Shown here: piece by piece, positions 15,772 through 24,648 of the stretch
Layout: each line of letters begins with the position of its first letter
Numbering within the stretch: position 1 is the stretch's first letter
Source: Acidobacteriota bacterium
Lineage (GTDB): Bacteria; Acidobacteriota; Vicinamibacteria; Vicinamibacterales; UBA2999
DNA: 64,000 bases
Direction: 5' to 3'
Assembly: GCA_016871195.1 (NCBI GenBank)
Contig: VFZN01000012.1
Coordinates: 26,024-90,023, forward strand
Program-made: the position numbers and the translations under genes
Notes under the pieces: generated by a model
The model's database searches: none
Told to the model about the DNA's origin: nothing
What the model saw: only the letters and a program-made list of their open reading frames with translations

Positions 15772-18300
15772 ATGCGGCGACTGGCAGGACTGCTGAGTGC
15801 ACTCATCATCGGTGGGGTGGCGCTGACGGCGCAGGGGCGTATGGCCCAGGCGCCCGCCGGCCCGTCGATGCCCCCAACGGACTCGTCGAGGGCCGCGCAG
15901 GCGCGGCCTGTGGCCCCCGTGCCCGCGCATGCGACGGCCCCCGCGGCGGCGGGGCTCAGCGTCGACGGGCAGACGCAACTGGTGAAGCAGTACTGCGCCA
16001 CGTGTCACAACGATCGGGCCAAGGCGGGCGGGTTGACACTCGCCGCCTTCGATGCCGCGAAACTGTTGGACGATCCGGCGCTGGCCGAGAAGATGATCCG
16101 AAAGCTGCGCGCCGGCATGATGCCACCGGCCAGCGCGCGGCGGCCCGAGCCGGCCGTGCTCGAATCGCTGACGACCACGTTCGAGCAGCGCATTGATCGG
16201 GCGGCGGCGGCGCAGGTGAACCCGGGGGCGCAGGTGAACCCGGGGGCGCGTCCCTCGCAGCGACTCAACCGCGCCGAATATCAGCGTGCCGTGCGCGACC
16301 TGCTGGGCATCGACGTCGACATCACCGCGTTCCTGCCGGCCGACACCATCAGCGACGGCTTCGATAACGTGGCAGACTCGCAGGTCATTTCCACGGCACT
16401 GATGGAAGGCTACCTGCGGGCTGCGAGCCAGATCAGCCGCCTGGCCATTGGCGACCGTCAGGCCTCGGCGAGCACCACCACCGTGAAGGTGCCGCGCACC
16501 GCCTCACAGATGCGCCACATCGAGGGCGCGCCGCTCGGCACGCGCGGTGGCGTGTCGTTCGTGCACGTGTTTCCGGCTGACGGCGAATACGTCTTCAAGA
16601 TTCTGCTGCACTCGGGACCGACGGGTGACCTGTTCGGGGGGCCCTATGCCGGCGAGCAGATTGACCTGTCGATCAACGGCGAGCGCGTGGGGCTCATCGA
16701 CATCAATCCCCGGATGAACGAGCAGGACCCGAACGGACTTAACATCACGGCGCCGCCGGTGCATGTGCAGGCGGGTCCGCAGCGTGTCTCGGCCGCGTTC
16801 GTATCGCGGTTCGACGGGCCGGTCGACGACCTGATGATGCCCATCGAGCACACGCTCGCCGATACGAACATCGGTGAGGTGTTCGGCACGACGGCGCTGC
16901 CCCACATCCGCGATTTCTCCATCACGGGACCCACGCGCGTCACGGGTGTGTCCGACACGCGCAGCCGGCGCCTCATCTTCACCTGCCGGCCGACACAGGC
17001 CACCGAAGAACGCCCCTGCGCCGAGCGCATCGTCCGGCAGCTGGCCACGCGTGCGTATCGCGGCCCGGTGGTGGCCGAGGACTTCACGGCGCTGATGGCG
17101 TTCTACGACCGCGGCCGGACGGCCAGCGACTTCGAAGGCGGCGTGCGTCTGGCCGTGCAGGCGATTCTGGCCAGCCCCCGCTTCCTGCTGCGCATGGAGC
17201 AGGTGCCGTCGACCCTGCGGGCGGGACAGACCTACCGGGTGAGTGACCGCGACCTGGCGTCGCGCCTTTCGTTCTTTCTGTGGGGCGCCCTCCCGGATGA
17301 GGCACTCCTGAAGGTGGCACAGGCCGGACAGCTGAGCCAGCCGGCGTTGTTCGACCGGCAGGTGCGGCGCATGCTGGCCGACCCGAGAGCCGAAGCGCTG
17401 GCGACGCGGTTTGCCTCGCAGTGGCTGCGGCTGCAGGATGTCCGGCAGGTGCGTCCGGACCATCATTTCTATTCCCACTGGGATACGACGCTGTCCGACG
17501 CCATGGTGCGTGAGACGGAACTGTTCGTCGCCAGCCTGCTCCGTGACGACCGACCGATTACCGAACTGCTGACGGCGGACTATACCTTCGTGAATGAACG
17601 CCTGGCGAAGCACTACGGCATCGCCAATGTGGTGGGCAGCGAATATCGGCGGGTGACCATTCCCGGCGCCAACCGTCGCGGGCTGCTGGGCCAGGGCAGT
17701 GTGCTCCTGCTGACGTCGATTGCCGATCGCACGTCGCCGGTGCTGCGCGGCAAGTGGGTGATGGAAGTGCTGCTGGCCTCGCCACCGCCTCCGCCGCCGC
17801 CCAACGTGCCGTCGCTCGATGATTCGGTGAAATCCAACGCGGGAGGGAAACTGCTGTCGACCCGCGAGCGCATGGAAGAGCACCGGAAGAACCCGGCCTG
17901 CAATTCGTGCCACCGCGTGATCGATCCGCTGGGCCTAGCGCTCGAGAACTTCGATGCCACCGGCGCGTGGCGTGCGCGGGACAACGGCGTGACGATTGAC
18001 GCCAACGGCGACCTGTATGACGGCACCCGCATGGAAGGCCCGGCGGGTTTGCGCGCCGCCCTGCTGCGGCACAGCGACCTCATCAAGCTCAGTTTCACGG
18101 AAAGCCTGATGACCTATGCACTCGGACGGCGTGTCGAGCCGTTCGACCTGCCGACGGTGCGCCGCATTGTGGCCGACGCCGGACGGCAGGGTGACCGCCT
18201 GTCGGCCTTCATTCTGGGTGTCGTGAAGAGCCCGGCGTTCCAGATGGGCCGCGTGGAGGACGAGACGACCACCACCGACCGAGAGCAGCCACACCGCTGA
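15772..18300 (+). CDS. DUF1592 family c-type cytochrome, cassette copy 2
   Basis: 842 residues from ATG 15772, preceded by AGAGGG as ribosome binding site. The signal segment is LAGLLSALIIGGVALTAQG. The haem site CATCH lies near residue 80 and the second motif CNSCHRVIDPLGLALENFD near the C-terminus. Domain order is the same as in copy 1 (DUF1587, 1595, 1592, 1588, 1585). Residues around 145 read AQVNPGAQVNPGARP, where copy 1 has a single shorter segment (ALSPNPGRRP); an 18-bp direct repeat in the DNA explains this. It begins 31 nt after the copy 1 ankyrin gene, so the cassettes may form one transcript. Confidence 0.9.
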   Translation: MRRLAGLLSALIIGGVALTAQGRMAQAPAGPSMPPTDSSRAAQARPVAPVPAHATAPAAAGLSVDGQTQLVKQYCATCHNDRAKAGGLTLAAFDAAKLLDDPALAEKMIRKLRAGMMPPASARRPEPAVLESLTTTFEQRIDRAAAAQVNPGAQVNPGARPSQRLNRAEYQRAVRDLLGIDVDITAFLPADTISDGFDNVADSQVISTALMEGYLRAASQISRLAIGDRQASASTTTVKVPRTASQMRHIEGAPLGTRGGVSFVHVFPADGEYVFKILLHSGPTGDLFGGPYAGEQIDLSINGERVGLIDINPRMNEQDPNGLNITAPPVHVQAGPQRVSAAFVSRFDGPVDDLMMPIEHTLADTNIGEVFGTTALPHIRDFSITGPTRVTGVSDTRSRRLIFTCRPTQATEERPCAERIVRQLATRAYRGPVVAEDFTALMAFYDRGRTASDFEGGVRLAVQAILASPRFLLRMEQVPSTLRAGQTYRVSDRDLASRLSFFLWGALPDEALLKVAQAGQLSQPALFDRQVRRMLADPRAEALATRFASQWLRLQDVRQVRPDHHFYSHWDTTLSDAMVRETELFVASLLRDDRPITELLTADYTFVNERLAKHYGIANVVGSEYRRVTIPGANRRGLLGQGSVLLLTSIADRTSPVLRGKWVMEVLLASPPPPPPPNVPSLDDSVKSNAGGKLLSTRERMEEHRKNPACNSCHRVIDPLGLALENFDATGAWRARDNGVTIDANGDLYDGTRMEGPAGLRAALLRHSDLIKLSFTESLMTYALGRRVEPFDLPTVRRIVADAGRQGDRLSAFILGVVKSPAFQMGRVEDETTTTDREQPHR
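16210..16245 (+). repeat. 18-bp in-frame tandem repeat
   Basis: Two perfect copies of an 18-bp unit (16210-16227, 16228-16245), adding six residues (AQVNPG twice). The paralogue at 10023 lacks the second unit. Confidence 0.9.
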
Positions 18301-18353
18301 AACTGACCCCGGCACTTCTGTTCCCTGACGACTGACGCACTGACGAGGACCCG

Positions 18354-19766
18354 ATGATGTTCATCACCAGGAAGCACATCTCACGCCGCACCCTGCTCCA
18401 GGGCATGGGCGTTACCATGGCCCTGCCGCTGCTCGACGCGATGGTACCGGCCGGCACCGCCAACGCGAAGACCGCTGCCGCCGGCAAGGTCAGGCTGTCG
18501 GCGATTGAAATGGTGCACGGGTCGGCCGGCGCCACGGTCATCGGGGCCCAGAAGCACCTGTGGTCGCCCGCTGCCACCGGGCGCGCCTTCGACCTGTCGC
18601 CGAGTTCACTGTCGCCGCTGGAGGCGTATCGCCAGCACCTCACGATCATCAGCAACACCGACGTGCGGAATGCCGAGGCCTTTGAGCTTCCGGAAATCGG
18701 GGGCGATCACTTCCGGTCCAGTGCCGTGTTCCTGACGCAGGCCCATCCGCGCCAGACACAGGGCTCGGACGTGCGCGCCGGCACCTCGCTCGACCAGTAC
18801 TACGCCCAGCGCTACGGGCAGGAAACGCCCATCCCCTCGATGCAGCTGTGCATCGAGCCGGTGGACCAGGCCGGCGGCTGTTCCTACGGCTACTCGTGCG
18901 TCTACACCGACAGCATCAGCTGGTCGGCGCCGAACACGCCGATGCCGATGATTCGCGACCCGCGCGTGGCCTTCGATCAGCTATTCGGGGTCGGCGCGAC
19001 GCCGGGTGAACGCCGCGAGCGGCGTGCCGAGGACAAGAGCATCCTCGACCTTATGACCGACCAGCTGGCTCGCCTGCGCAAGGACCTCGGGGCCGCCGAT
19101 CGCGCTCGGCTCAACCAGTACCTCACCGATGTGCGCGAGATCGAGCGCCGCATCCAGAAGGTCGAGTCTCAGAACTCCACGGGTCACGCCCGCGAACTGC
19201 CCGGCGCGCCCATCGGCGTGCCCGACTCGTTCGACGAGCATGTGCGCCTCATGTTCGACCTGCAGGTGCTGGCATTTGCGTCAGACACGACGCGCGTCTT
19301 CTCGTTCAAGATGGGCCGCGACGCCTCAAGCCGCGTCTATCCTGAGAGCGGCGTCAGCACGGGGTTCCACCCGGCGTCTCACCACCAGGACCGCGAGGAC
19401 CGCATCCTCGAATTCGAGAAGATCAACCGGTATCACATCGGCCTGCTGCCCTACTTCATCAAGAAGCTCAAGGATACGCCGGACGGCGACCGGTCGTTGC
19501 TCGAGAACACGCTGGTGCTGTACGGGTCGCCGATGGGCAACTCGAACATCCACAACCACAAGAAGTGCCCGCTGATTCTGCTGGGCCATGCCGGCGGCGC
19601 CATCCGCGGCGGGCTGCACATCAAGGCCACCGATGCCACACCGATGGCCAATCCGATGCTCAGCGTCATGCACACGTTGGGCCTGACCGACGTCGCCTCC
19701 TTCGGCGACAGCACGGGCACGCTCGACCTGAACGCCGCGCCGACCGCCACGGTGGCGGGCGCCTGA
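18354..19766 (+). CDS. DUF1552 protein, Tat-exported, cassette copy 2
   Basis: 470 residues from ATG 18354 (ATG 18357 is equally possible). The N-terminus MFITRKHISRRTLLQGMGVT carries the twin-Arg Tat signal, with a hydrophobic stretch to about residue 40. It shares long identical blocks with copy 1 (EMVHGSAGAT, IGAQKHLWSP, GSPMGNSN.HNHK.CP). The function of DUF1552 is unknown; genetic linkage suggests partnership with the DUF1592 cytochrome 54 nt upstream. A conserved Cys pair region (GGCSYGYSCVYTDS), also found in copy 1 (GGCAYGYACVYTDT), may form a disulfide or bind a metal. Confidence 0.9.
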   Translation: MMFITRKHISRRTLLQGMGVTMALPLLDAMVPAGTANAKTAAAGKVRLSAIEMVHGSAGATVIGAQKHLWSPAATGRAFDLSPSSLSPLEAYRQHLTIISNTDVRNAEAFELPEIGGDHFRSSAVFLTQAHPRQTQGSDVRAGTSLDQYYAQRYGQETPIPSMQLCIEPVDQAGGCSYGYSCVYTDSISWSAPNTPMPMIRDPRVAFDQLFGVGATPGERRERRAEDKSILDLMTDQLARLRKDLGAADRARLNQYLTDVREIERRIQKVESQNSTGHARELPGAPIGVPDSFDEHVRLMFDLQVLAFASDTTRVFSFKMGRDASSRVYPESGVSTGFHPASHHQDREDRILEFEKINRYHIGLLPYFIKKLKDTPDGDRSLLENTLVLYGSPMGNSNIHNHKKCPLILLGHAGGAIRGGLHIKATDATPMANPMLSVMHTLGLTDVASFGDSTGTLDLNAAPTATVAGA

Positions 19767-19816
19767 GCACGCGACGCGCAGACGACATACGCAGAGAGTC
19801 GACAGGGAGCCGGGTG

Positions 19817-21499
19817 ATGACCAGACCGCGTACGAGCTGGATGCTGCACATGGTGATGACGGGGCTGCTGACCGTGCCCGCGCCCCTGTGGGCGCAGGAG
19901 AGCCGGAGCCCGGTGGCCGACGCCGCGCAGGCGGCCGATCGCGACCGCGTGCGGTCGCTGGTGTCGCGTGGCGGTGACGTCAATGCGGCGCAGGGGGACG
20001 GCACCACCGCGCTGCACTGGGCCGCGATGAAGGGCGATGCCGATCTCATCCGGGTGCTGACGACGGCGGGGGCGAACCTTCGGGCCACCACACGCCTGGG
20101 GGGCTACACTCCGCTCTACTTGGCGGCCCGCGCTGGCCACTACGAGGCCGTGGCGGCGCTGCTGGCGGCAGGGGCCGATGTGCACCAGACTAGCACCACC
20201 GGTGCGACGCCACTGATGCTGGCCGCCGCTTCCGGTGACACCCGCACCCTCACCGCGCTCGTCGAGGGCGGGTCGAAGGTCAACGCTGTCGACAAGGCCA
20301 AAGGCGAGTCGGCCCTCATGTATGCCGCGGCCTACAACCGCGCCGACGCCGCACGGTTGCTGATCCAGCGCGGTGCCGACACCGCCCTCACGACGACGGT
20401 CGTGGACCTCAATGCCCTGACCGCCCCCGAGGAATCGAACATGCAGCGGCAGATGGGGGCAGGCCCCGGCAGGCCCGCGCAGATTCCCGGCCTGACACGT
20501 GGCTATCGCTACAACGAACTGATCGGCACGCAGGGGGGCATGACCGCGTTGCATTTTGCGGCGCGGCAGGGCTTCACCGAGACCGTGATGGCCATGCTCG
20601 ACGGCGGGGCGCAGATCAATCAGCGCAACTCGGGCGATCGCATGTCGCCGCTGCTCATCGCGATTGTCAACGGACACTTCGACCTGGCCCGGCGCCTGGT
20701 CGAGCGGGGCGCTGACCCGAACCTGACCAGCGCCAATGGGGTCTCGCCGCTCTTCGCGGTGCTCAACGTCTACTGGGCGCCCAAGTCGCTCTATCCGGGG
20801 CCGAAGACCTACCAGCAGCAGCAGACGTCCTATCTCGACCTGATGACGACCCTGCTCGACAAGGGCGCCGACGTGAACGCGCGCGTGCGGTACAAGGTCT
20901 GGTATCAGGCGTACAACTCCGACTTCTCGGGCGTCGATGAGAGCGGCGCGACGCCGTTCTGGCGCGCGGCCTACGCGAGCGATGTCGACGCGATGAAGCT
21001 CCTGATTGCGCGTGGCGCTGACCCGAACATCGGCACCATCAAGCCGGCGGGCCGTCCCTTCACGGGTGACGGCATCCGCCAGGTCACCGACCTCTCCGGG
21101 CTGCCGCCGATGCCTATCGGCGGACCGGGCGTGATGCCGATTCATGCGGCGAGCGGCGTGGGCTACGGCGAAGGCTTCGCCGCCAATGCCCACCGCTATG
21201 CACCCACCGGGTTTCTCCCGGCCATCAAGTATCTCGTCGAGGAGCTGGGCGCTGACGTGAACGCCGTCGACCACGAAGGCAACACCCCCGTGCACCTGGC
21301 CGCGTCGCGCGGCGACACCGAGGGCATTCTCTACCTCGTGTCGAAGGGGGCAGACGTGACGAAGATCAACCGCGAGGGCAACTCGACGGCCGATATGGCC
21401 AACGGGCCGGTACAGCGCGTACAGCCCTTCCCGGAAACACTCTCCCTGCTCGAGAAGCTCGGGGCCACCAACAACCACAAGTGCGTCACCTGCAACTAG
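19817..21499 (+). CDS. Ankyrin-repeat exported protein, cassette copy 2
   Basis: 560 residues from ATG 19817, with AGGGAG 7 nt upstream. The signal peptide is MLHMVMTGLLTVPAPLWAQ. Ankyrin repeats with the core G.TALHWAA / GADV fill most of the protein (for example GDGTTALHWAAMKGDADLIR, TPLYLAARAGHYEAVAALLA, TPVHLAASRGDTEGI). An Asn/Tyr-rich insert (TRGYRYNELIGTQGGMTALH) is shared with copy 1. The C-terminus ends NNHKCVTCN, so a Cys-x-x-Cys preceded by His closes the protein, as in copy 1 (NNHKCVSC). Ankyrin arrays bind proteins; as an exported partner it may scaffold the DUF1592/DUF1552 pair. That role is inferred from linkage. Confidence 0.88.
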   Translation: MTRPRTSWMLHMVMTGLLTVPAPLWAQESRSPVADAAQAADRDRVRSLVSRGGDVNAAQGDGTTALHWAAMKGDADLIRVLTTAGANLRATTRLGGYTPLYLAARAGHYEAVAALLAAGADVHQTSTTGATPLMLAAASGDTRTLTALVEGGSKVNAVDKAKGESALMYAAAYNRADAARLLIQRGADTALTTTVVDLNALTAPEESNMQRQMGAGPGRPAQIPGLTRGYRYNELIGTQGGMTALHFAARQGFTETVMAMLDGGAQINQRNSGDRMSPLLIAIVNGHFDLARRLVERGADPNLTSANGVSPLFAVLNVYWAPKSLYPGPKTYQQQQTSYLDLMTTLLDKGADVNARVRYKVWYQAYNSDFSGVDESGATPFWRAAYASDVDAMKLLIARGADPNIGTIKPAGRPFTGDGIRQVTDLSGLPPMPIGGPGVMPIHAASGVGYGEGFAANAHRYAPTGFLPAIKYLVEELGADVNAVDHEGNTPVHLAASRGDTEGILYLVSKGADVTKINREGNSTADMANGPVQRVQPFPETLSLLEKLGATNNHKCVTCN

Positions 21500-21510
21500 G
21501 ATCCCTCCGC

Positions 21511-22356
21511 ATGATTCGTCGAATGCTGTCCCCGTTCCTGCTGCTGACGCTCGCAGCCGTCACGCTGCTGCCCACGTCGGTGTGGGCCCAGCCCCGCCAA
21601 GGGCTGTTCGATCTATGGAAGCAGGGAAAGACTGCCTTCGGTGTGTTCGTGCCCAACGAGAATCCGCAGCGGTTCGAGCGCGGGCAGCTGCCGCCGAAGG
21701 CCATCTACACCGAGGCCGGAGCCAGCAAACTGGCCGCCAACACCTCGTACGATTATCTGTTTCTCAATCTCGAAGGCAGCTACGACGTCGAGTCGGTCAA
21801 GGCGATGGTGCGCGGCTTGCAGTCGGCCACAGGCCGTCGGCCGGCCCTGCTGGTGCGCATTCCCACCATCGAGCGCGATGGTGTCGAGATGACCCGTGCC
21901 CGCGTGAAGGAAGTCCTTGCGGCCGGAGCCGACGGCATCACGCTGCCGCACATCCGGTCGGTCGAGGAAGCCCGCACCGCGCTGGGGTTTTTCACAGAGG
22001 CCAAGGCCAATGTCTGGTCGCCTGCCAATCCGTCAGGGACGGTCATTGCCATGCTGATGGTCGAGGACCCGCAGGCCGTCTCGGTCGTCGATCAGATTGC
22101 TGATCTCCGGCGGTTCAGCGTGCTGGCCTGCGGCATCGGCAGCCTCACGCAGGCGATGGGCGGCGATCGCGCCGGCGCCGAGGCCGGGAACCAGAAGGTG
22201 CTCGCGGCATCGAAGCGCGTCGGCATTCCCAACATGCTCACCGCCAACAGCAAGGACGTCGAGCAGCGCGTGCGCGAGGGCTTCCTCGGTCTGCTCGGTC
22301 AGGGTGCGGCTGGTGACGAAATGATCGCCGTAGGTCGCAAGGCCGCAGGCCGCTAG
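21511..22356 (+). CDS. HpcH/HpaI aldolase-like protein with signal peptide
   Basis: 281 residues from ATG 21511, 11 nt after the ankyrin gene, so probably in the same operon. The barrel sequence fits the HpcH/HpaI aldolase / citrate lyase beta family (FGVFVPNENP, LFLNLEGSYDVESV, LVRIPTIERDG, ADGITLPHIRSVEEA, AMLMVEDPQAVS). Family members are normally cytoplasmic metal-dependent aldolases. This one starts with a clear signal peptide (MLSPFLLLTLAAVTLLPTSVWAQ). The metal-binding Asp of the usual GPxDLxxSMG motif is replaced in CGIGSLTQAMGGD, whereas the Glu in MVED is kept. So catalysis may be lost or changed. Confidence 0.8.
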   Translation: MIRRMLSPFLLLTLAAVTLLPTSVWAQPRQGLFDLWKQGKTAFGVFVPNENPQRFERGQLPPKAIYTEAGASKLAANTSYDYLFLNLEGSYDVESVKAMVRGLQSATGRRPALLVRIPTIERDGVEMTRARVKEVLAAGADGITLPHIRSVEEARTALGFFTEAKANVWSPANPSGTVIAMLMVEDPQAVSVVDQIADLRRFSVLACGIGSLTQAMGGDRAGAEAGNQKVLAASKRVGIPNMLTANSKDVEQRVREGFLGLLGQGAAGDEMIAVGRKAAGR

Positions 22357-22419
22357 GCACACCCGCACGCAGGCGACGGGCACCTCGGGCCCGTTCTGGT
22401 GAACCACGGCACACGCATG

Positions 22420-22425
22420 TATGCT
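22420..22425 (+). promoter_or_regulatory. Putative -10 (TATGCT), leaderless start
   Basis: TATGCT, 7 nt, then ATG 22433. It decides the start: ATG 22421 lies within the hexamer and is unlikely. Confidence 0.45.
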
Positions 22426-22432
22426 GACAGGT

Positions 22433-23917
22433 ATGCCTGTGCCGATCACGTTTCCCTTCGACACCGTGCGTCTGGGTCTGGTCGCTGCCGCACTCGCGGT
22501 GGCGACGTCCTGCAGCGGTGTTCAGCCACCACCACGCGCGGTCGACCGTCTCTCTCCCTGCCTCAAAGCCGACGGCCCAGACGATGCCTACTGCGGCAGC
22601 CTGACGGTGCCCGAGGATCGCGCGAAGCCCGAGGGACGGCAACTCAGTCTCAAGGTCGTCGTCCTTCCGGCGCTCAGCCGCACCCCCGCGGACGACCCTC
22701 TGTTCTTTCTCGCGGGCGGCCCCGGTCAGGGCGCCGCCACCATGGCCGACCTCATCGGGCAGATGTTCGGTCGGGTGCAGACCGACCGCGACATCGTCCT
22801 GGTCGACCAGCGGGGCACCGGCGGTTCTGGCGGTCTCGAATGCGGCTCATCGGACGACTCACTGAGCGGCATTAACGAACCGTCGGCCGTGGCCCTCGAC
22901 CGCCTCAGGAGCTGCCTCGCCAGCTACGGTGCCGACACGCGCATGTACACCACGCCGGTGGCCATGGACGACCTCGATGCCGTGCGCACGTGGCTGGGCT
23001 ATGACCGTATCAACCTGTACGGCGGCTCGTATGGCACGCGCGCCGCACTGGCCTACCTGCGGCAGCACGGGGCGCACGTGCGCAGCGTGGTGCTCGACGG
23101 GGTGGCACCCCCCGAGTTGCGCCTGCCCATGTTCTTTGCGCGCGACGCCCAGCGTGCGCTCGACCGGATGTATGCGGCCTGCGACGCCGACGAGTCCTGC
23201 GCCGCTCGCCATCCTCAGCTGGCCAGCCGCGTGGCCGCGCTTTTCGCACGGCTCGAAGCGGCACCCGCGCGCGTGACCCTGGTGCACCCGCGCACCGGGG
23301 TCAGCGAACCGGTCACGATTACCGCGCCGGTCCTGGCGAGCGTGGTCGCGTCCGCCCTGTATGCACCACTCACCACGTCGATGCTGCCCGAACTGCTGGC
23401 CCGTGCCGAACGCGACGACTATCAGGGGCTCGTGGCTCTGGCAACACTCGGCGATTCAGTCTCCGAAAACATGAGCGTCGGCATGCATTTTTCTGTCATC
23501 TGTGCGGAAGACGTGCCCCGCATCGCCGAAGCGGAGTTCGCTGCAGCGACGGCGAACACCATCTTCGGTCGGCACCTCATGCGCCAGACCATGGAAACCT
23601 GCCGCTCCTGGCCGGCCGGCACGGTGCCCCCCGAGTACTTCACGCCGGTCACGTCGGACGTGCCGACGCTGGTGCTGTCCGGGGATCTCGATCCGGTGAC
23701 GCCGCCCTCGTGGGGCGCGGCGGTGTCCTCGACGCTGTCGCACAGCCTGCATGTGATCGCGCCACAGACGGGCCATGGGGTGGTGGCCACCGGCTGCGGC
23801 ATCCGCATGGTGACCGACTTTCTGTCGGCGGGCACGACCGATGGGCTCGACACCGCATGCGTCGAAGCCATCACGCGCCCGCCGTTCTTTCTCACTCCGG
23901 CGGGGGTGGCACGATGA
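22433..23917 (+). CDS. Alpha/beta hydrolase, TAP/proline iminopeptidase-like
   Basis: 494 residues from ATG 22433, 7 nt after TATGCT. The N-terminus has a hydrophobic stretch ending VATSCSG, a possible lipoprotein signal. The catalytic alpha/beta hydrolase features are HGGP-like loop [20 protein letters not shown], nucleophile elbow [14 protein letters not shown] (Ser), Asp in [12 protein letters not shown] and His in APQTGHGVV. The C-terminal arrangement matches the TAP-like domain of exported tripeptidyl or prolyl aminopeptidases. The substrate is not known. Its stop overlaps the ABC ATPase start (ATGA at 23914), so the three genes to 25829 form a coupled operon. Confidence 0.85.
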   Translation: MPVPITFPFDTVRLGLVAAALAVATSCSGVQPPPRAVDRLSPCLKADGPDDAYCGSLTVPEDRAKPEGRQLSLKVVVLPALSRTPADDPLFFLAGGPGQGAATMADLIGQMFGRVQTDRDIVLVDQRGTGGSGGLECGSSDDSLSGINEPSAVALDRLRSCLASYGADTRMYTTPVAMDDLDAVRTWLGYDRINLYGGSYGTRAALAYLRQHGAHVRSVVLDGVAPPELRLPMFFARDAQRALDRMYAACDADESCAARHPQLASRVAALFARLEAAPARVTLVHPRTGVSEPVTITAPVLASVVASALYAPLTTSMLPELLARAERDDYQGLVALATLGDSVSENMSVGMHFSVICAEDVPRIAEAEFAAATANTIFGRHLMRQTMETCRSWPAGTVPPEYFTPVTSDVPTLVLSGDLDPVTPPSWGAAVSSTLSHSLHVIAPQTGHGVVATGCGIRMVTDFLSAGTTDGLDTACVEAITRPPFFLTPAGVAR

Positions 23918-24648
23918 TGCAGGTCGAGTCGGTGCGCAAGCAGTTCGGCGAGATTACGGCCGTCGCCAGCGTGAGCTTCCCAGTCCCCGACGGGGCCATC
24001 ACGGGCCTGCTCGGTCCCAATGGCGCGGGCAAGACCACGACGCTGCGCATGCTCTACGCGCTGCTGCAACCCGATGCCGGGCGCGTGCTGGTCGATGGCA
24101 TCGATGCGACCCTGCATCCGCAGGATGCGCAGGGGCGCATGGGCGTGCTGCCTGATGTCTCGGGACTCTATCCGCGCCTGACGGCCCGCGAGCACATTGC
24201 CTACTTCGCCGAACTGCAGGGCCTCTCGGCCCACGAGACCGAGACGCGCGCCGAGGCACTGATCACGCTGCTCGAGATGCAGGCGATCGCTGACCGCCGC
24301 GTCGCCGGGTTCTCGCACGGCGAACGCACCAAGGTGGCGCTGGCGCGGGCGCTGGTGCATCATCCGCAGAACATCCTGCTCGATGAGCCCACCAACGGCC
24401 TCGATGTGATGAGCACGCGCGCGGTGCGACGTCTCATCCGCCAGATGCGCGACGAGGGACGGGCGGTGCTCTTTTCCAGCCATGTCATGCAGGAAGTCTC
24501 AGCCCTTTGCGATCACATCGTCGTGATTGCCCATGGCCGGGTCGTGGCCACCGGTAGTCCCGATGCGCTGCGCGAACAGACCGGGCACCACAATCTGGAA
24601 GACGCCTTTGTCGCCCTCGTCGGTCTGGATGCGGAGGCAGACGCATGA
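23914..24648 (+). CDS. ABC transporter ATPase (NatA-like)
   Basis: 244 residues. It is the cytoplasmic ATPase that would drive the permease encoded next. Walker [12 protein letters not shown]-loop region [14 protein letters not shown], signature [15 protein letters not shown], Walker [13 protein letters not shown] and H-loop SSHVMQE are all present. The signature reads SHGER instead of SGGQ, a tolerated variant seen in NatA/CcmA-like exporters. The start at ATG 23914 overlaps the upstream stop (ATGA) and the stop overlaps the permease start (ATGA 24645), indicating translational coupling. Confidence 0.93.
   Translation: MMQVESVRKQFGEITAVASVSFPVPDGAITGLLGPNGAGKTTTLRMLYALLQPDAGRVLVDGIDATLHPQDAQGRMGVLPDVSGLYPRLTAREHIAYFAELQGLSAHETETRAEALITLLEMQAIADRRVAGFSHGERTKVALARALVHHPQNILLDEPTNGLDVMSTRAVRRLIRQMRDEGRAVLFSSHVMQEVSALCDHIVVIAHGRVVATGSPDALREQTGHHNLEDAFVALVGLDAEADA

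Noticed and set aside
19451..21478. A 675-codon open frame on the minus strand
   Set aside because: It is antisense to the second ankyrin gene. Its apparent repeats mirror the ankyrin repeats; there is no promoter or ribosome binding site.
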